From Quercus robur (Eukaryota; Streptophyta; Magnoliopsida; Fagales; Fagaceae), in the NCBI RefSeq assembly GCF_932294415.1, contig NC_065538.1:16405656-16469655 (forward strand): a stretch of 64,000 bases of DNA. The letters are read 5' to 3'. A program made the translations under genes and the position numbers. Below, in pieces: positions 35,822 through 47,400 of the stretch. Under the pieces are notes generated by a model. The model made no database searches and was not told the DNA's origin. It worked only from the letters and a program-made list of their open reading frames with translations. How positions within the stretch are numbered: the stretch's first letter is position 1; each line of letters opens with the position of its first letter.

Positions 35822-36249
35822 AAACCCATTAGGATAATGTTACTTACCTCCAAATGCTATTCCAAAAGAAACTTTTCCTTAACAATTCCCCCAAAATCTT
35901 TAGATATCACCTAGAACAATTTTCAAACACTATACTCAATAATCAAATAATTTAAGAAAACTTATAACGGTATCCAGTCAGATTAAAGACTATTCAAAAT
36001 AACCAATAATTTCCCACTATCCACTCACACCAATATCCCACGTAACTTTACAATATTTTTGCTCTCTCTCTATTTTCTGCCACTAATAGTTCCTAGGAAT
36101 CAAGTCTATAGTTACACCATACCTATAGGCCTAAAAGTAGATCACCCATTATTATATTCATGAGTTGATATATATATATATATATATATATGTAATCACT
36201 TAGTCAAACCTGCTGCTTCCCCTTTACGCCTCAACCAACCAAATAAACA

Positions 36250-36288
<39 letters not shown>

Positions 36289-37055
36289 TAAAGAAAAGGA
36301 GCTGGCTCTGCTTTCTCAAGATGGTAATTCCATTTACCATATATGCATATATAAATGTATATAAATACATATATATATATAATTTTATTTTTCTTTCCTG
36401 CTAGTGCCGCCGACCATAGTTCTCTTTTGGCATGAGGACAAAACTAAGAAAAGCACTATATCAAACCAGTCAAGCTCCTGACACGCTTTTACAGAAAAAA
36501 AAAAAAAAAAAATACTATTAGACACATATTTTACCTCCATAATTTATCACACTACCGACCAACACAAAAACTTTTTGCTATTCACCAAAATTCAATTCGA
36601 TAAACCTGTGCAACACTTACAGTTACCGCAACACCGGGAGGAAAAAATAGATCTAATTCCTTCTTCGTCTACATCATCATATTTCATTGGATTTTTTTTT
36701 TTTTTTTTTTTTTATATAGTCTCACTATTAGCCAAAATACCCACATAAAAAAAATACTCTAATTCTAAATAAAACTTAGATTTGACAAGAAAGAAATTCT
36801 TAAGCTCTTACCTCTATTGTGCAGTCAAATCTTCTCTACTTCAGTATTTTGGGTAGTCTCCTCTCTCAAAACATCTGTCAGTATACGTTGACTTAAATTT
36901 AGACTATATAAACTAGGGTTTCAACCTTATTTTCTAAAAACCCCTTAGTAATATTAATTATAAAAGTTGACCCCATAACAAATTTACTTAAATACCCCTC
37001 CTTTTATTTTATTTTTTTTTTCCGGGTATTACATTCTCCTCCACTTAAAAGAAGT

Positions 37056-40000
37056 TTAGTCCTCTAAACTTGACATACCTGAGTCCTCAAAAAGATATGG
37101 GTATTTCTCCTTCATTTCATCTTCTAACTCCCATGTAGCCTCTCTCACAGACCGGTTCCTCCATTGAACCTTGACATAATGTATGGTACGACGCTTCAAC
37201 TCTTGCTCCTTCTTGTCCACAATTTTAACTGGTTGCTCTTCATAAGTTAAATCATCTCTTAACTTTAGAGGCTCATACTCTACTACATGACTGGGGTCTG
37301 GAATATATTTTCTCAACATTGAGACATGGAAAACATTATGTACCCCTGATAAGGAAGGTGGTAAGGCAAGCCTATAAGCAACTTTACCCATCCTCTCCAA
37401 GACTTCAAAAGGTCCTACAAAACGAGGGCTCGATCAGCTTACCTCGAAAACCAAATCTCATAACTCCTTTGGTAGGTGAAATCCTCAAGAACACATGATC
37501 ACCCACTTGGAACTCTAATTTCCTTCTTCTAACATCTGCATAACTCTTCTGCCTACTCTGAGCTGTTTGGAGCCGCCCTTTAATCACTTGAATTTTATCT
37601 ATTGTTTGTTGTACAATCTCAGGACCCAACAATCTTCTTTCTCTAACATCATCCCAACATATAGGGGACCTACACTTCCTGCCATACAAAGCCTCATATG
37701 GTGCTGCTTTAATACTTGCTTGGTAGCTATTATTATATGCAAACTCCTCCAAAGGTAGATGTTCCTCCCATGAACCTTTGAAATCAATTACATAAGCTCT
37801 CAACATATATTCCAATGTTTGTATAGTTCTTTCTAAAAGTCCATCTGTTTGAGGGTGAAAGGCTGTGCTAAACTTCAAGTTAGTACCCATTGCCTTATGC
37901 ACGCTCTCCCAAAATTGAGACACAAATCTTCTCTTCAATTCCTGGAAGCTTTCTTCACAATTTTTGGTCCACTCAAACTTAGCTCCCTTTTGGGTCAAGC
38001 GAGTCAAAGGCATGGCTAAGTGAGAAAATCCTTCAACAAACCTCCTGTAATAACCAGCCAGTCCCAAAAAGTTACGAATCTCTGTCACACTATTCGGTCT
38101 ATTCCATTCAACTACTGCTTCCACTTTCTTAGGGTCAACAGCAATCCCATCTTTAGATACAACATGCCCAAGGAATGCAACACTGTCTAGCCAAAATTCA
38201 CATTTTTTAAGCTTTGCATACAACTTCCTCTCCTGCAATAGTTGCAGTACAAGCCTCAAGTGATTCTCATGCTCCTCCACACTCTTGGAATATATCAAGA
38301 TATCATCAATAAATACTACAACAAATTTATCTAAGAAGGGTTTGAACACCCTATTCATCAAGTCCATAAAGGCTGCCGGTGCATTGGTTAAGCCAAAAGG
38401 CATCACCAAAAATTCATAATGACCATATCTTGTACGGAAGGTTGTCTTGGGCACATCAACAGTCTTAATCTTCAATTGTTGGTAACCGGAACGAAGGTCA
38501 ATCTTAGAGAAAACCTGCGCTCCTTAGAGTTGATCAAACAAATCCTCTATCCTTGGTAAAGGGTACTTATTTCGCACTGTCACCCTATTCAGCTCCCTAT
38601 AATCAATGCAGAGCCTCATGCTCCCATCCTTTTTCTTTACAAACAACACAGGTGCACCCCAAGGGGATACACTAGGCCTGATGAAGCCTTTGTCAAGCAA
38701 CTCTTGCAACTGTGCTTTTAATTCCCTTAACTTAGTAGGTGCCATCCGGTATGGGGCTTTAGAAATTGGGCTAGAACCTGGTAATAGGTCAATAGAAAAC
38801 TCTATCTCCCTATCTGGTGGTAACCCTAACAAGTCTTCTGGAAACACATCTGGGAACTCTCTCACTATAGGAATGTCCTCCAGCTTCAATTCACCTTGTT
38901 GTGTGTCTCTCACAGTGGCCAGATATCCTTTACACCCTTTCTTCATCATACGTCTAGCTTGTAAAGCTGAAACCACCCGTGGAGAAGTATATGCCCCATT
39001 TCCCACAAAACAGAACTCAATATCGCCAGGTACTTGGAAAATTACCTTCTTCCTATGACAATCAACCATGGCATAATGTGCAGCCAACCAATCCATCCCA
39101 AAGATTATATCAAAATCCCGCATCTCCAACAATGTTAGATCTGCTAGTAATTCTCTATCTGCTATTTTGACAACACAAGACTTGCAAACACTATCAGTAA
39201 CTACTACACCCCCAACCGGGGTATCCACACATAATTCAGACTCCATAGGCTCAAATTTAAAATTATGTTTCTTTGCAAAATTAGAAGATATGAAGGAGTG
39301 AGTGGCACCAGGATCAAACAATGCATAAGCGTAAGTTGTGGAGACCGGAATAATACCTGTTACCACAGCATTAGAAATATTAGCATCCTGTTGTGTAAGT
39401 GCATAAACCCTTCCTTGGATCTTGGGCTTTTGGCTTGCTCCCTGATTCTGTCCTGTTGTTGGTCTTGGGGTGGTCTGAACCTCCTTCCGTTGGGGACACT
39501 CAGCAATCTTGTGACCCCTTTGTCCATATGAGAAACATGCTCCAGTATTCCAGTGGCAATCCTTATCTGCATGAGGCCTACCACATCGAGAGCACTTTGG
39601 CAGTGCCTTGGTATCAGCACGTTGTGTTCCTTGTTTCTTGGCTTGAAAGCTGAAGCTTTGCTCTCCTTGCCTAGGCCTCTTCTTCTGGTTATATCTCTAT
39701 CTGCTTGAGCCTCATTAAGCCCCATCTCCACTAGTAAAGCCTTACTCACCACCGCCCTAAAGGTAGTCAACTCAAAGGGCACAACTCCTTGCTTAATTCA
39801 AAACCTTAATCCATCTTCAAACCTTCGAGCCTTAGCTTCTTCATCCACCACCATTGTGGGAGCAAATTTAGCTAACCTGGAAAATTCTGCTTCATACTGA
39901 GCAACTGTCATGTTACCTTGTGTCAGCTTGATGAACTCTTTTTCCTTCTGAAAGCGAATGCTCTTAGGAAAATATTTCTCATAGAATACAGACTTAAATA

Positions 40001-40442
40001 GCTCCCAAGTCCAAGGCTCAGTCTCTTGGCCACGTTTTTCTTCTTCCAGCCGCCACCAGTCATAAGCATCTCCACGCAACATATAAGCTGCATAAGCCAC
40101 TTTCTCACCCTCAGAGCATTCAAGAACTCTAAATACTTTCTCCATCTCAATGATCCATTTTTCTGCTTCCATAGGCTCAGTAGTCCCCTCAAAAGTTGGA
40201 GGAGACAACCTCTTGAATTCAATCATCCCACCATGATTACCTCGGCGTTGCTCCATCATCCTAGCCAAGTTATCTCCAGTAGTGACCAATTGTTGGACCA
40301 CTCCAACCAAGGTCTGCATCATCTGGATCATCTCTGGTGGCTGGCCTTGGTTGTGCCTACAGTCTTGGTTCCCATCTTGCTGATTCCTACCATTGCCAGA
40401 GTTGTTGGGAGTGTTCCCAGTGTTTTTACTGCGAGGTGGCAT
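37056..40442 (-). pseudogene. Tekay-like gag-pol, deleted and frameshifted
   Basis: Read right to left. Gag starts near 40442 (MPPRSKNTGN), with a capsid segment (KWIIEMEKVFRVL). A TAA falls near 39796-39798 and a frameshift near 39680. The zinc-knuckle region lies at about 39600-39480, and protease at about 39310 ([11 protein letters not shown]). RT has [20 protein letters not shown], a TAA near 38524, then [12 protein letters not shown]. Near 37930 the RT thumb (QELKRR) joins directly to the end of the integrase core ([14 protein letters not shown]): RNase H, the integrase zinc region and the first catalytic Asp are gone, yet the frame continues. A frameshift near 37432 precedes the chromodomain-like end (HYVKVQWRNRSVREATWEL), which stops at 37056. 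It cannot encode a working set of enzymes. Confidence 0.85.
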
Positions 40443-40490
40443 CCTAACCTCTCTGTTCATTAAGCACATAACAACTAACATGTTATCAAA

Positions 40491-40492
<2 letters not shown>

Positions 40493-40523
<31 letters not shown>
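40493..40523. repeat. Poly-A run in the untranslated leader
   Basis: About 31 A residues lie between gag and the primer-binding site of the Tekay-like element. On the coding strand this is a long T run. Confidence 0.9.
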
Positions 40524-40526
<3 letters not shown>

Positions 40527-40634
40527 ATCAAAAACTCATCTAGTATATATATATCATACAGCGTATCCCCAAATGCCTAATTTTCTACCCCTCTCACTAT
40601 TTAGTTTCATAAATCAATGCCTAAGGATCCAACC

Positions 40635-40648
40635 TGGCTCTGATACCA
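40635..40648 (-). promoter_or_regulatory. Primer-binding site of the Tekay-like element
   Basis: The plus strand reads GGCTCTGATACCA, the inverse of TGGTATCAGAGCC. It matches the initiator-Met tRNA 3' end, seven bases from the right LTR. This fixes the minus-strand orientation of the element. Confidence 0.88.
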
Positions 40649-40655
40649 TAAATAT

Positions 40656-42471
40656 TGTCACGCCCCGAACCCAAAAAGAGCTAGGCACGTGACACCAGCC
40701 ATACACTTATAAAGTTTACACTCTACAAGTGTGTAAGGCCCTCTTAAACAATTAAATAATTATCCTTAAGGAAAATTTCATCAATAAAGTTTTAAAATAT
40801 CCTCAATAAAGAAATTCTCAAAAGATCTCCAAAATAATAATCTTTCGACATCAAATAAAAATAAACTAAATCCTTTAAGTTTGAAGGATTACACAAATGG
40901 TAATCTTAAAACATAAAAGTTCAAAACTTATTCCATTAATTTCCTAAACTTCACTCATGTGCACATCCCAGCAGAAGCCCAAACATATGCTACTCTTCCT
41001 GATCAAAATCTGAAAGGAGAAAGAGGGGGGGGGGGGGGGGGGGTGAGTTGACAACTCAATAAGTAACCAAAAATCCAATTAAGTTCTATCTAACAATAGA
41101 TCTGTGAAATAATAAGATGTAATATGAATCTTCAAAAATTATACTATGCTATGGGTTTTCAAAAATAACTAAAGAAATTTCATATTCTTAAAATAATGAG
41201 TTGCAAATAGATCACATACTTTAATCTTACAAATATATCATAGATGGTTTAGGAAGTAGTCAGTTTTTTCATATATCAAAAGCTATAACTCACAATAGGT
41301 TCTAAAAATACATAAGCAGTTTTAAAGACTCAAATTAGTTCAAATACTCAAACGTAATTCATATTCTTAACAATCTTATGACTATGGTCACGCTATATCC
41401 CCGTGACTGGGCATCAGAGTACCAATAAATAACCCCTATTGGTTTGGGTATCAGAATACCAATGAATAACCCCCATTGGCTGGGTATCAGAGTACCAATG
41501 AATAACCCCCATTGGTTTGGGTATCAGAATACCAATGAATAACCCCCATTGGTTGGGTATCAGAATACCAATGAACAACCCCCATTGGTTTGGGTATCAA
41601 AATCAATTCATAGTCAATGTGTCCATAATCATATTTTCAGTATTCAAATATATTTGTGATATTTCCATATTTTGTACTTTAAATCAATATAGTTAAAGGA
41701 ACAAATAAATAAATAAATCATATATTCAATGCTCATATTTATTTGTGAAATTTCTCTATTCTTTACTTGAAATCAATAATACAATAGAAATAAATAGTAA
41801 CAACGGTAAACAATTTTCAGTTGTTAAAATACGCAAAATAAAACCCATTAGGATAAGGTTACTTACCTCCAAATGCTATTCCAAAAGAAACTTTTCCTTA
41901 ACAATTCCCCTAAAATCTTTAGATATCACCTAGAACAATTTTCAAACATTATACTCAATAATAAAATAATTCAAGAAAACTTATAACAGTATCCACTCAC
42001 ACCAATATCCCACGTAACTTTACAATATTTTTGCTCTCTCTCTATTTTCTGCCACTAATAGTTCCTAGGAATCAAGTCTATAGTTACACCATACCTATAG
42101 GCCTAAAAGTAGATCACCCATTATTATATTCACGAGTTGATATATATATATATATATGTAATCACTTAGTCAAACCTGCTGTTTCCCCTTTACGCCTCAA
42201 CCAACCAAATAAACAATATAATAATAATAACAATAAAGAGTTGCTCAAAAAAAAAATAATAACAATAAAGAAAAGGAGCTAGCTCTGCTTTCTCAAGATG
42301 GTAATTCCATTTACCATATATGCATATATAAATGTATATATATATATATATATATAAAATTTTTTTTTTCTTTCCTGCTAGTGCCGCCGACCATAGTTCT
42401 CTTTTGGCATGAGGACAAAACTAAGAAAAGCACTATATCAAACCAGTCAAGCTCCTGACACGCTTTTACAG

Positions 42472-42520
<49 letters not shown>

Positions 42521-43061
42521 ATTAGACACATATTTTACCTCCATAATTTATCACACTACCGACCAACACAAAAACTTTTTGCTATTCACCAAAATTCAAT
42601 TCGATAAACCTGTGCAACACTTACAGTTACCGCAACACCGGGAGGGAAAAATAGATCTAATTCCTTCTTCGTCTACATCATCATATTTCATTGGATTTTT
42701 TTTATTTTTTTATTTTTTTATTTTTTTATTTTTTTTTTATATATAGTCTCACTATTAGCCAAAATACCCACATAAAAAAAAATACTCTAATTCTAAATAA
42801 AACTTAGATTTGACAAGAAAGAAATTCTTAAGCTCTTACCTCTATTGTGCAGTCAAATCTTCTCTACTTCAGTATTTTGGATAGTCTCCTCTCTCAAAAC
42901 ATCTGTCAGTATACGCTGACTTAAAATTAGACTATATAAACTAGGGTTTCAACCTTATTTTCTAAAAACCCCTTAGTAATATTAATTATAAAATTTGACC
43001 CCATAACAAATTTACTTAAATACCCCTCCTTTTATTTTATTTTTTTTTTCTGGGTATTACA
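40656..43061 (-). repeat. Right (5') LTR of the Tekay-like element
   Basis: 2406 bp and uninterrupted. It has five minisatellite units (41404-41600), a longer G run (about 41027-41043) and a poly-A run of about 45 (42472-42518) where the left LTR has about 19. Confidence 0.92.
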
Positions 43062-43066
43062 TTTTA

Positions 43067-43241
43067 TGTAACGACCCAAGGAAAAGCGCTAGCCACATCT
43101 GCGCTATACTTCAAAAGGACTAGTCACAATTGAGGCTCCTTATAGTTGTTAATAAAGCCCAGATCTACCCAGTAAATACCCGATGTGGGACTCATCACAC
43201 ACCCACACACATCACACATTCAATCAAATTGGGGTATCACA
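43067..43241. repeat. LTR-like remnant (TGTAACGACC to GGTATCACA)
   Basis: A 175 bp piece whose start (TGTAACGACCCAAGGAAAAG) and end (GGGGTATCACA) resemble the ends of the adjacent LTR (TGTCACGCCCCGAACCC and GGGTATTACA on the plus strand). The following five bases, ATAAT (43242-43246), equal the five bases preceding the Tekay-like element (24302-24306). It may be a short or deleted LTR of a related family, originally part of the same inserted block. Confidence 0.5.
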
Positions 43242-43335
43242 ATAATATTAGGGGCTTTGTTGGGGATGGGGAAGAAAAAGAATAGTGATTGTTATAGGAG
43301 CTTTTAAATGTGAGTCATTGGCAATGGTCTAAGTG

Positions 43336-43599
43336 TGCGTTTGGGAAGCGCGTTTTGCACTTCTCAATGTTCTCGTCTGCATTTTCAACCTTTTTTTTTT
43401 ACCAAGTTGTGATTGTTGACTTTGGGGTGTGAATAGTGCATGCTAGTGAGTCCCGTGCACTGTTCACAAGACTCACAAACCTCATTTTTCAGTAGTTTTT
43501 ATTATTAAAAATGGGTCCTACGGTACTATTTACACATTTAAAAATTATTTTGCTATAGCATTTTTCAGTTTTCAATTTTCAACTGTATCCAAACAAATC
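43336..43599. mobile_element. MITE with TTTGG-type ends
   Basis: 264 bp starting TGCGTTTGGGA and ending TATCCAAACAAATC, with imperfect inverted ends. It is flanked by CTAAGTG on both sides (43329-43335 and 43600-43606). It has no coding capacity; the superfamily is unclear. Confidence 0.65.
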
Positions 43600-43613
43600 C
43601 TAAGTGGCCCACG

Positions 43614-44213
43614 CCTAAAGTCTGTCCTAATTGTCAAGGTCTAAGTATTGATTTTTATATGCAAGTCCATTAATCCAATGTATGGTTGTTGAGGACAAAG
43701 CTTTAAGCTTTATATGCAAGTCCTATAAGTGAGCTAGTGATTCTTCGGTACCCATTGAATACAACAACGCGGTATTCCTGTTTTCTTACATAATATTGAG
43801 TCATATAATTAATTAGCTTAATACTAGAATTTGTTACTTGTGTGTTATGATAATCTAATGTTGTTGTATGTACTCTAGAAATTTTTTTTTTTTTTTTTTT
43901 GAGAGAGTTTCAACCTAAAGTCTGTCCTAATTTTCAAGGTCTAAGTATTGATTTTTATATGCAAGTCCATTAATCCAATGTATGGTTGTTGAGGACAAAG
44001 CTTTAAGCTTTATATGCAAGTCCTATAAGTGAGCTAGTGATTCTTCGGTACCCATTGAATACAACAACGCGGTATTCCTGTTTTCTTACATAATATTGAG
44101 TCATATAATTAATTAGCTTAATACTAGAATTTGTTACTTGTGTGTTATGATAATATAATGTTGTTGTATGTACTCTAGAAATTTTTTTTTTTTTTTTTGA
44201 GAGAGTTTCAACC
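43614..44213. repeat. Direct tandem duplication, 300 bp unit
   Basis: 43614-43913 repeats almost exactly as 43914-44213; the second copy's T run is two bases shorter. The unit includes the poly-T end and about 18 bp of the SINE at 44183-44350, so the duplication happened after the SINE inserted. The near-identity suggests a recent event. Confidence 0.93.
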
Positions 44214-44350
44214 TATGGCGTCCGCTTCTGATGATAGCTTTTTATCATCAGACCAAGACACCAACCAATTTTTGGTGTAGGCGGGGATTGAACCCCAAAT
44301 CTCTTATACAACCATCAGAGACTTTACCAGTTGAGCTAACTGGAACCCAC
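44183..44350 (-). mobile_element. tRNA-derived SINE
   Basis: Read on the minus strand it starts GGGTTCCAGTTAGCTCAACT (A box), has GGGGTTCAATCCCC (B box) about 35 bp later, and ends GTTGAAACTCTCTC plus a poly(A) run. A perfect 15 bp target duplication ATGTACTCTAGAAAT flanks it (44168-44182 and 44351-44365). It is not a functional tRNA: it lacks a foldable cloverleaf and has a long unrelated body. Confidence 0.88.
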
Positions 44351-44476
44351 ATGTACTCTAGAAATATTTAATAATTATCTTCAAATGAAATAATTTACCT
44401 TCGTATTGAACGACATTTTTGCCCAATATTATTGTTAAATATTAACTTCCCCCCCTTCCCCCAAAACATATTTCAG

Positions 44477-47400
44477 GGATTTATCATACAATAACCTGAC
44501 TGGAAACGTACCAGAATTTTTAGCACAACTGCCAAATTTGAAGATCCTGTAAGTTATTGAGTTTATTATTAATTATAAATCTAAATTTCTGGGTTAGGAA
44601 ATGACTTATTTTATTTTACACCATATTTGAAGTAATTTAAGAGGGAATAATCTGAAAGGTTCGGTGCCAGAGGCTCTTATACAGAAATCTAGGGATGGAT
44701 CATTAGTCTTGAGGTTAGTTTTTATTGAATTATTCCATTTTTCTATGCTTAGTTGTTCTGACTTCTAAACATGCCAAAAGACTACCAAAACTTTATGCTC
44801 ATTTGTTCATCTGTTTTTTAAATCTGATTCCTTTTGTATTTGCAAAGGTAATTACGTATATCAGCATCATTTACAAAACTTACTTACCATATCATATTAC
44901 CTTTATGCAAGTCTTGGCGAAAATCAAGATCTTTTTCTCTTCAGTTCCATATAAGAAAAAGAAGAAAAAGGAGCTTAATGTTGTACGTGTTGCAACATCC
45001 ATAATAATCCTCATCATTCTGTTCATTTTTTGTGCTCTGGCTATCCACAAAAGGAGAAGAAGAGGTATGTATTTCTTTATCATCTGGTTCTATAATTGTT
45101 ATTACAATCCATAGTGGGTTGTCATGCCTTTTAAGCAGTTTAAACACCAGAGTTAGTGAAGTATTAATATGTCTAACCTGTACATCTAGCTATGTTCTAA
45201 AGAAGAAAAAAAAAAAAAGTCTAATGGACCTATAGTCGCTTTGTATAAGCCACATCTTAAAACGTGGCTATAGAAAAAACGGCTATAGACCAAATGATCT
45301 ATGGTCGTGTTTTTAGGAGCTATAGCCGCGTTTTAAAAATGCGGCTATAGGACACATTCTTTGTAGTGTCTCCTGATTCAAGTGAAACATTTCATAACAT
45401 ATTTAAAGCAAATTAAACGATTAATTTGTAAAGTTTTCATTACAACCATGAAATCTTGAAATTTAAAGAACCAAACCAAATACGTCTTCAACAATAACAA
45501 TGATCGAAATCTCCCATAAAGAAGAGTGTTCCATTTATATAAAGAGACTACTCTACAGGGTCCAAATTCTCAAGGACATTTCTTACGTCATTATTCCAAA
45601 ATTAACTTGTAATCTAAAAGTTTTTATTTTTTAGGGAAAATATTGGGGTGAGGCAACTCTATAAGAATGACCGTGTGAATTTGATTAATGGACAAATGTG
45701 TTGTGTGAGCGCATGATGAATCAAGACATTGAATATTTACTAGGTTAAATATATTGGGCTATATAAGTGAATACAAGAATTCCAATTGTACTTTGTTCCA
45801 ACCTACTTTCACGTGGTTAGATTTTCTAAAAGAAGCTTGATTTTAGGGTGACGTTGGATTTTGTTCACTATGCAGTTTTTCTAGCAATGAAGAAGTTGTT
45901 TGGGGATAGACTGGGGTTTCTAGAGTTACGGGAGGTGGGAGTGGCATTAGAGTTTAGTATTTGATGTGCACATATTTCCTTTCTCAATTTGCTTAATTCT
46001 AATTGGGGGATTGCAGATTGAGGAAATACATTTTTCCTTTCTCAATTTTCTTAATTCTATTTTTATATTTTTGGGGTGTGACATGTAATCCTTCACTACA
46101 GAAACGGCTAAAGAATCCAATATCAAATCAAAGAATCGACAATATAGCTACCCCGTGGTTGTGGAAATAACTAATAGCTTTCAAACCATTGTCGGAGAAG
46201 GAGGATTTGGAAAAGTTTATCTGGGCATTCTAAAAGATGAAACTAAGGTCGCTATTAAGTGGCTGTCTCCATCATCAAAGCAAGGCTATGAAGAATTTCA
46301 AGCAGAGGTTAGATACATGAGTGCTATATTTTCTTCAATTATTTGAAATGAATAATGCTACATTGCTACAATAATAAATATTTTACAACATTTTTACAAA
46401 TTTTTACAAATTTTTAATATAACAAATTCAAATTCTTATTGGTTCTGATCTGATCCATTAATACAGGCACAACTCTTAATGATAGCTCATCATAGAAACT
46501 TGGTCTCTCTCATTGGGTATTGTGATGAAGGTGAATACAAGGCACTTATTTATGAGTGCATGGCTAATGAAAACCTACAACAGCATTTATCAGGTATATT
46601 AGTATATACATGATAATGTTTATGGTGATTCATTTATGATTGAACAAAAGTATGATAAGTGAAGGGGAAGGCTTTGATACAATTAATTATCATGTATAAT
46701 TGCAGTTCGTTGGTTCTGTAAAAAATAAATTAAAATTATATTGACTTTTGTTAAGTATCTTACGAACACAATATAAAACATATTTAGTACTAACATAATA
46801 GATCATTAAAATAAAAAATAAAATTTTCAATTATATTTTTACTCAATCGTTTATGATCTTTTAAAATGATATTATTTGACATTTTCTTATATCCCAAAAT
46901 TATTTATGATTATTCTATAATAAATTTCAGCGATTTGCTTTTAAATATACAAATCAAAGAGTCTGTTATAAAATTATATGGCCGAATTCCTCATTTCTTA
47001 AATTCTTAATTAGTTGCTGTAGCCCTTCAAAAAAAAAAAAAAATAGTTGCTGTAGAAACTAAAATTATAAGTATATGTACAACCACCGTATTAATAAGTT
47101 GAACCGCTATAGATTTCTGGTTTTTCGAGCCACAGGCATAATCAATATATATATATATATATATATATTGGAGTTTTATTATTATTATTATTATTATTAT
47201 TTTAAGCTTCAATGCCAAACTAAGCCTATGCTCGTAATGATAAGTTCTATTTTTCAATAGTAGTTTTCATGATATGTGAAATATTGTAAATAAACTTGTT
47301 TACCAACAAAAATAAATATTTTATTATTTTTCTATGTTGTATGCCTTTGAAAAATGATATCATAGTGGTATGTAAAGAACATCTAATCCATCATTTTTTA

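Larger units (their letters stand above)
24307..37033 (-). repeat. Left (3') LTR of the Tekay-like element, split by the Tat element
   Basis: LTR parts 24307-25574 and 35827-37033, interrupted by 25575-35821 with a 5 bp duplication AAACC. Total length is about 2475 bp, against 2406 bp for the right LTR. The difference is explained by two extra minisatellite units (seven against five). It contains a G run (about 24677-24690), an (ATA)n run (about 36252-36283) and no gene. Confidence 0.9.
24307..43061 (-). mobile_element. Tekay/Del-like Ty3/gypsy chromovirus, internally deleted
   Basis: The two ~2.4 kb LTRs are 24307-37033 (interrupted by the Tat element) and 40656-43061. On the minus strand they start TGTAATACCC and end GGGGCGTGACA. 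The primer-binding site adjoins the right LTR (40635-40648) and a purine tract (GTGGAGGAGAA) adjoins the left, so the element reads right to left. The interior is only 3.6 kb because RNase H and part of integrase are deleted. From a sampled ~750 bp the LTRs differ by roughly 2-3 percent, so it is older than the Tat element it hosts. The immediate flanks do not match each other (ATAAT against TTTTA). Confidence 0.9.
43242..44476. other. End of giant intron 5
   Basis: Non-coding. It contains a MITE (43336-43599), a 300 bp direct duplication (43614-44213) and a SINE (44183-44350). The acceptor TTTCAG at 44471-44476 precedes the second LRR exon. Confidence 0.7.

Noticed and set aside
44275-44345. 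tRNA-like sequence
   Set aside because: A and B boxes belong to the head of a SINE with poly(A) tail and target duplication; no cloverleaf or CCA-proximal pairing typical of a tRNA gene.
46080-46110. TTCACTACAG as a CACTA terminus
   Set aside because: It is the splice acceptor of kinase exon 9; the sequence after it encodes the juxtamembrane region in frame.
47027-47260. Overlapping open frames on both strands
   Set aside because: They run through (TA)n and (TTA)n microsatellites in an intron.
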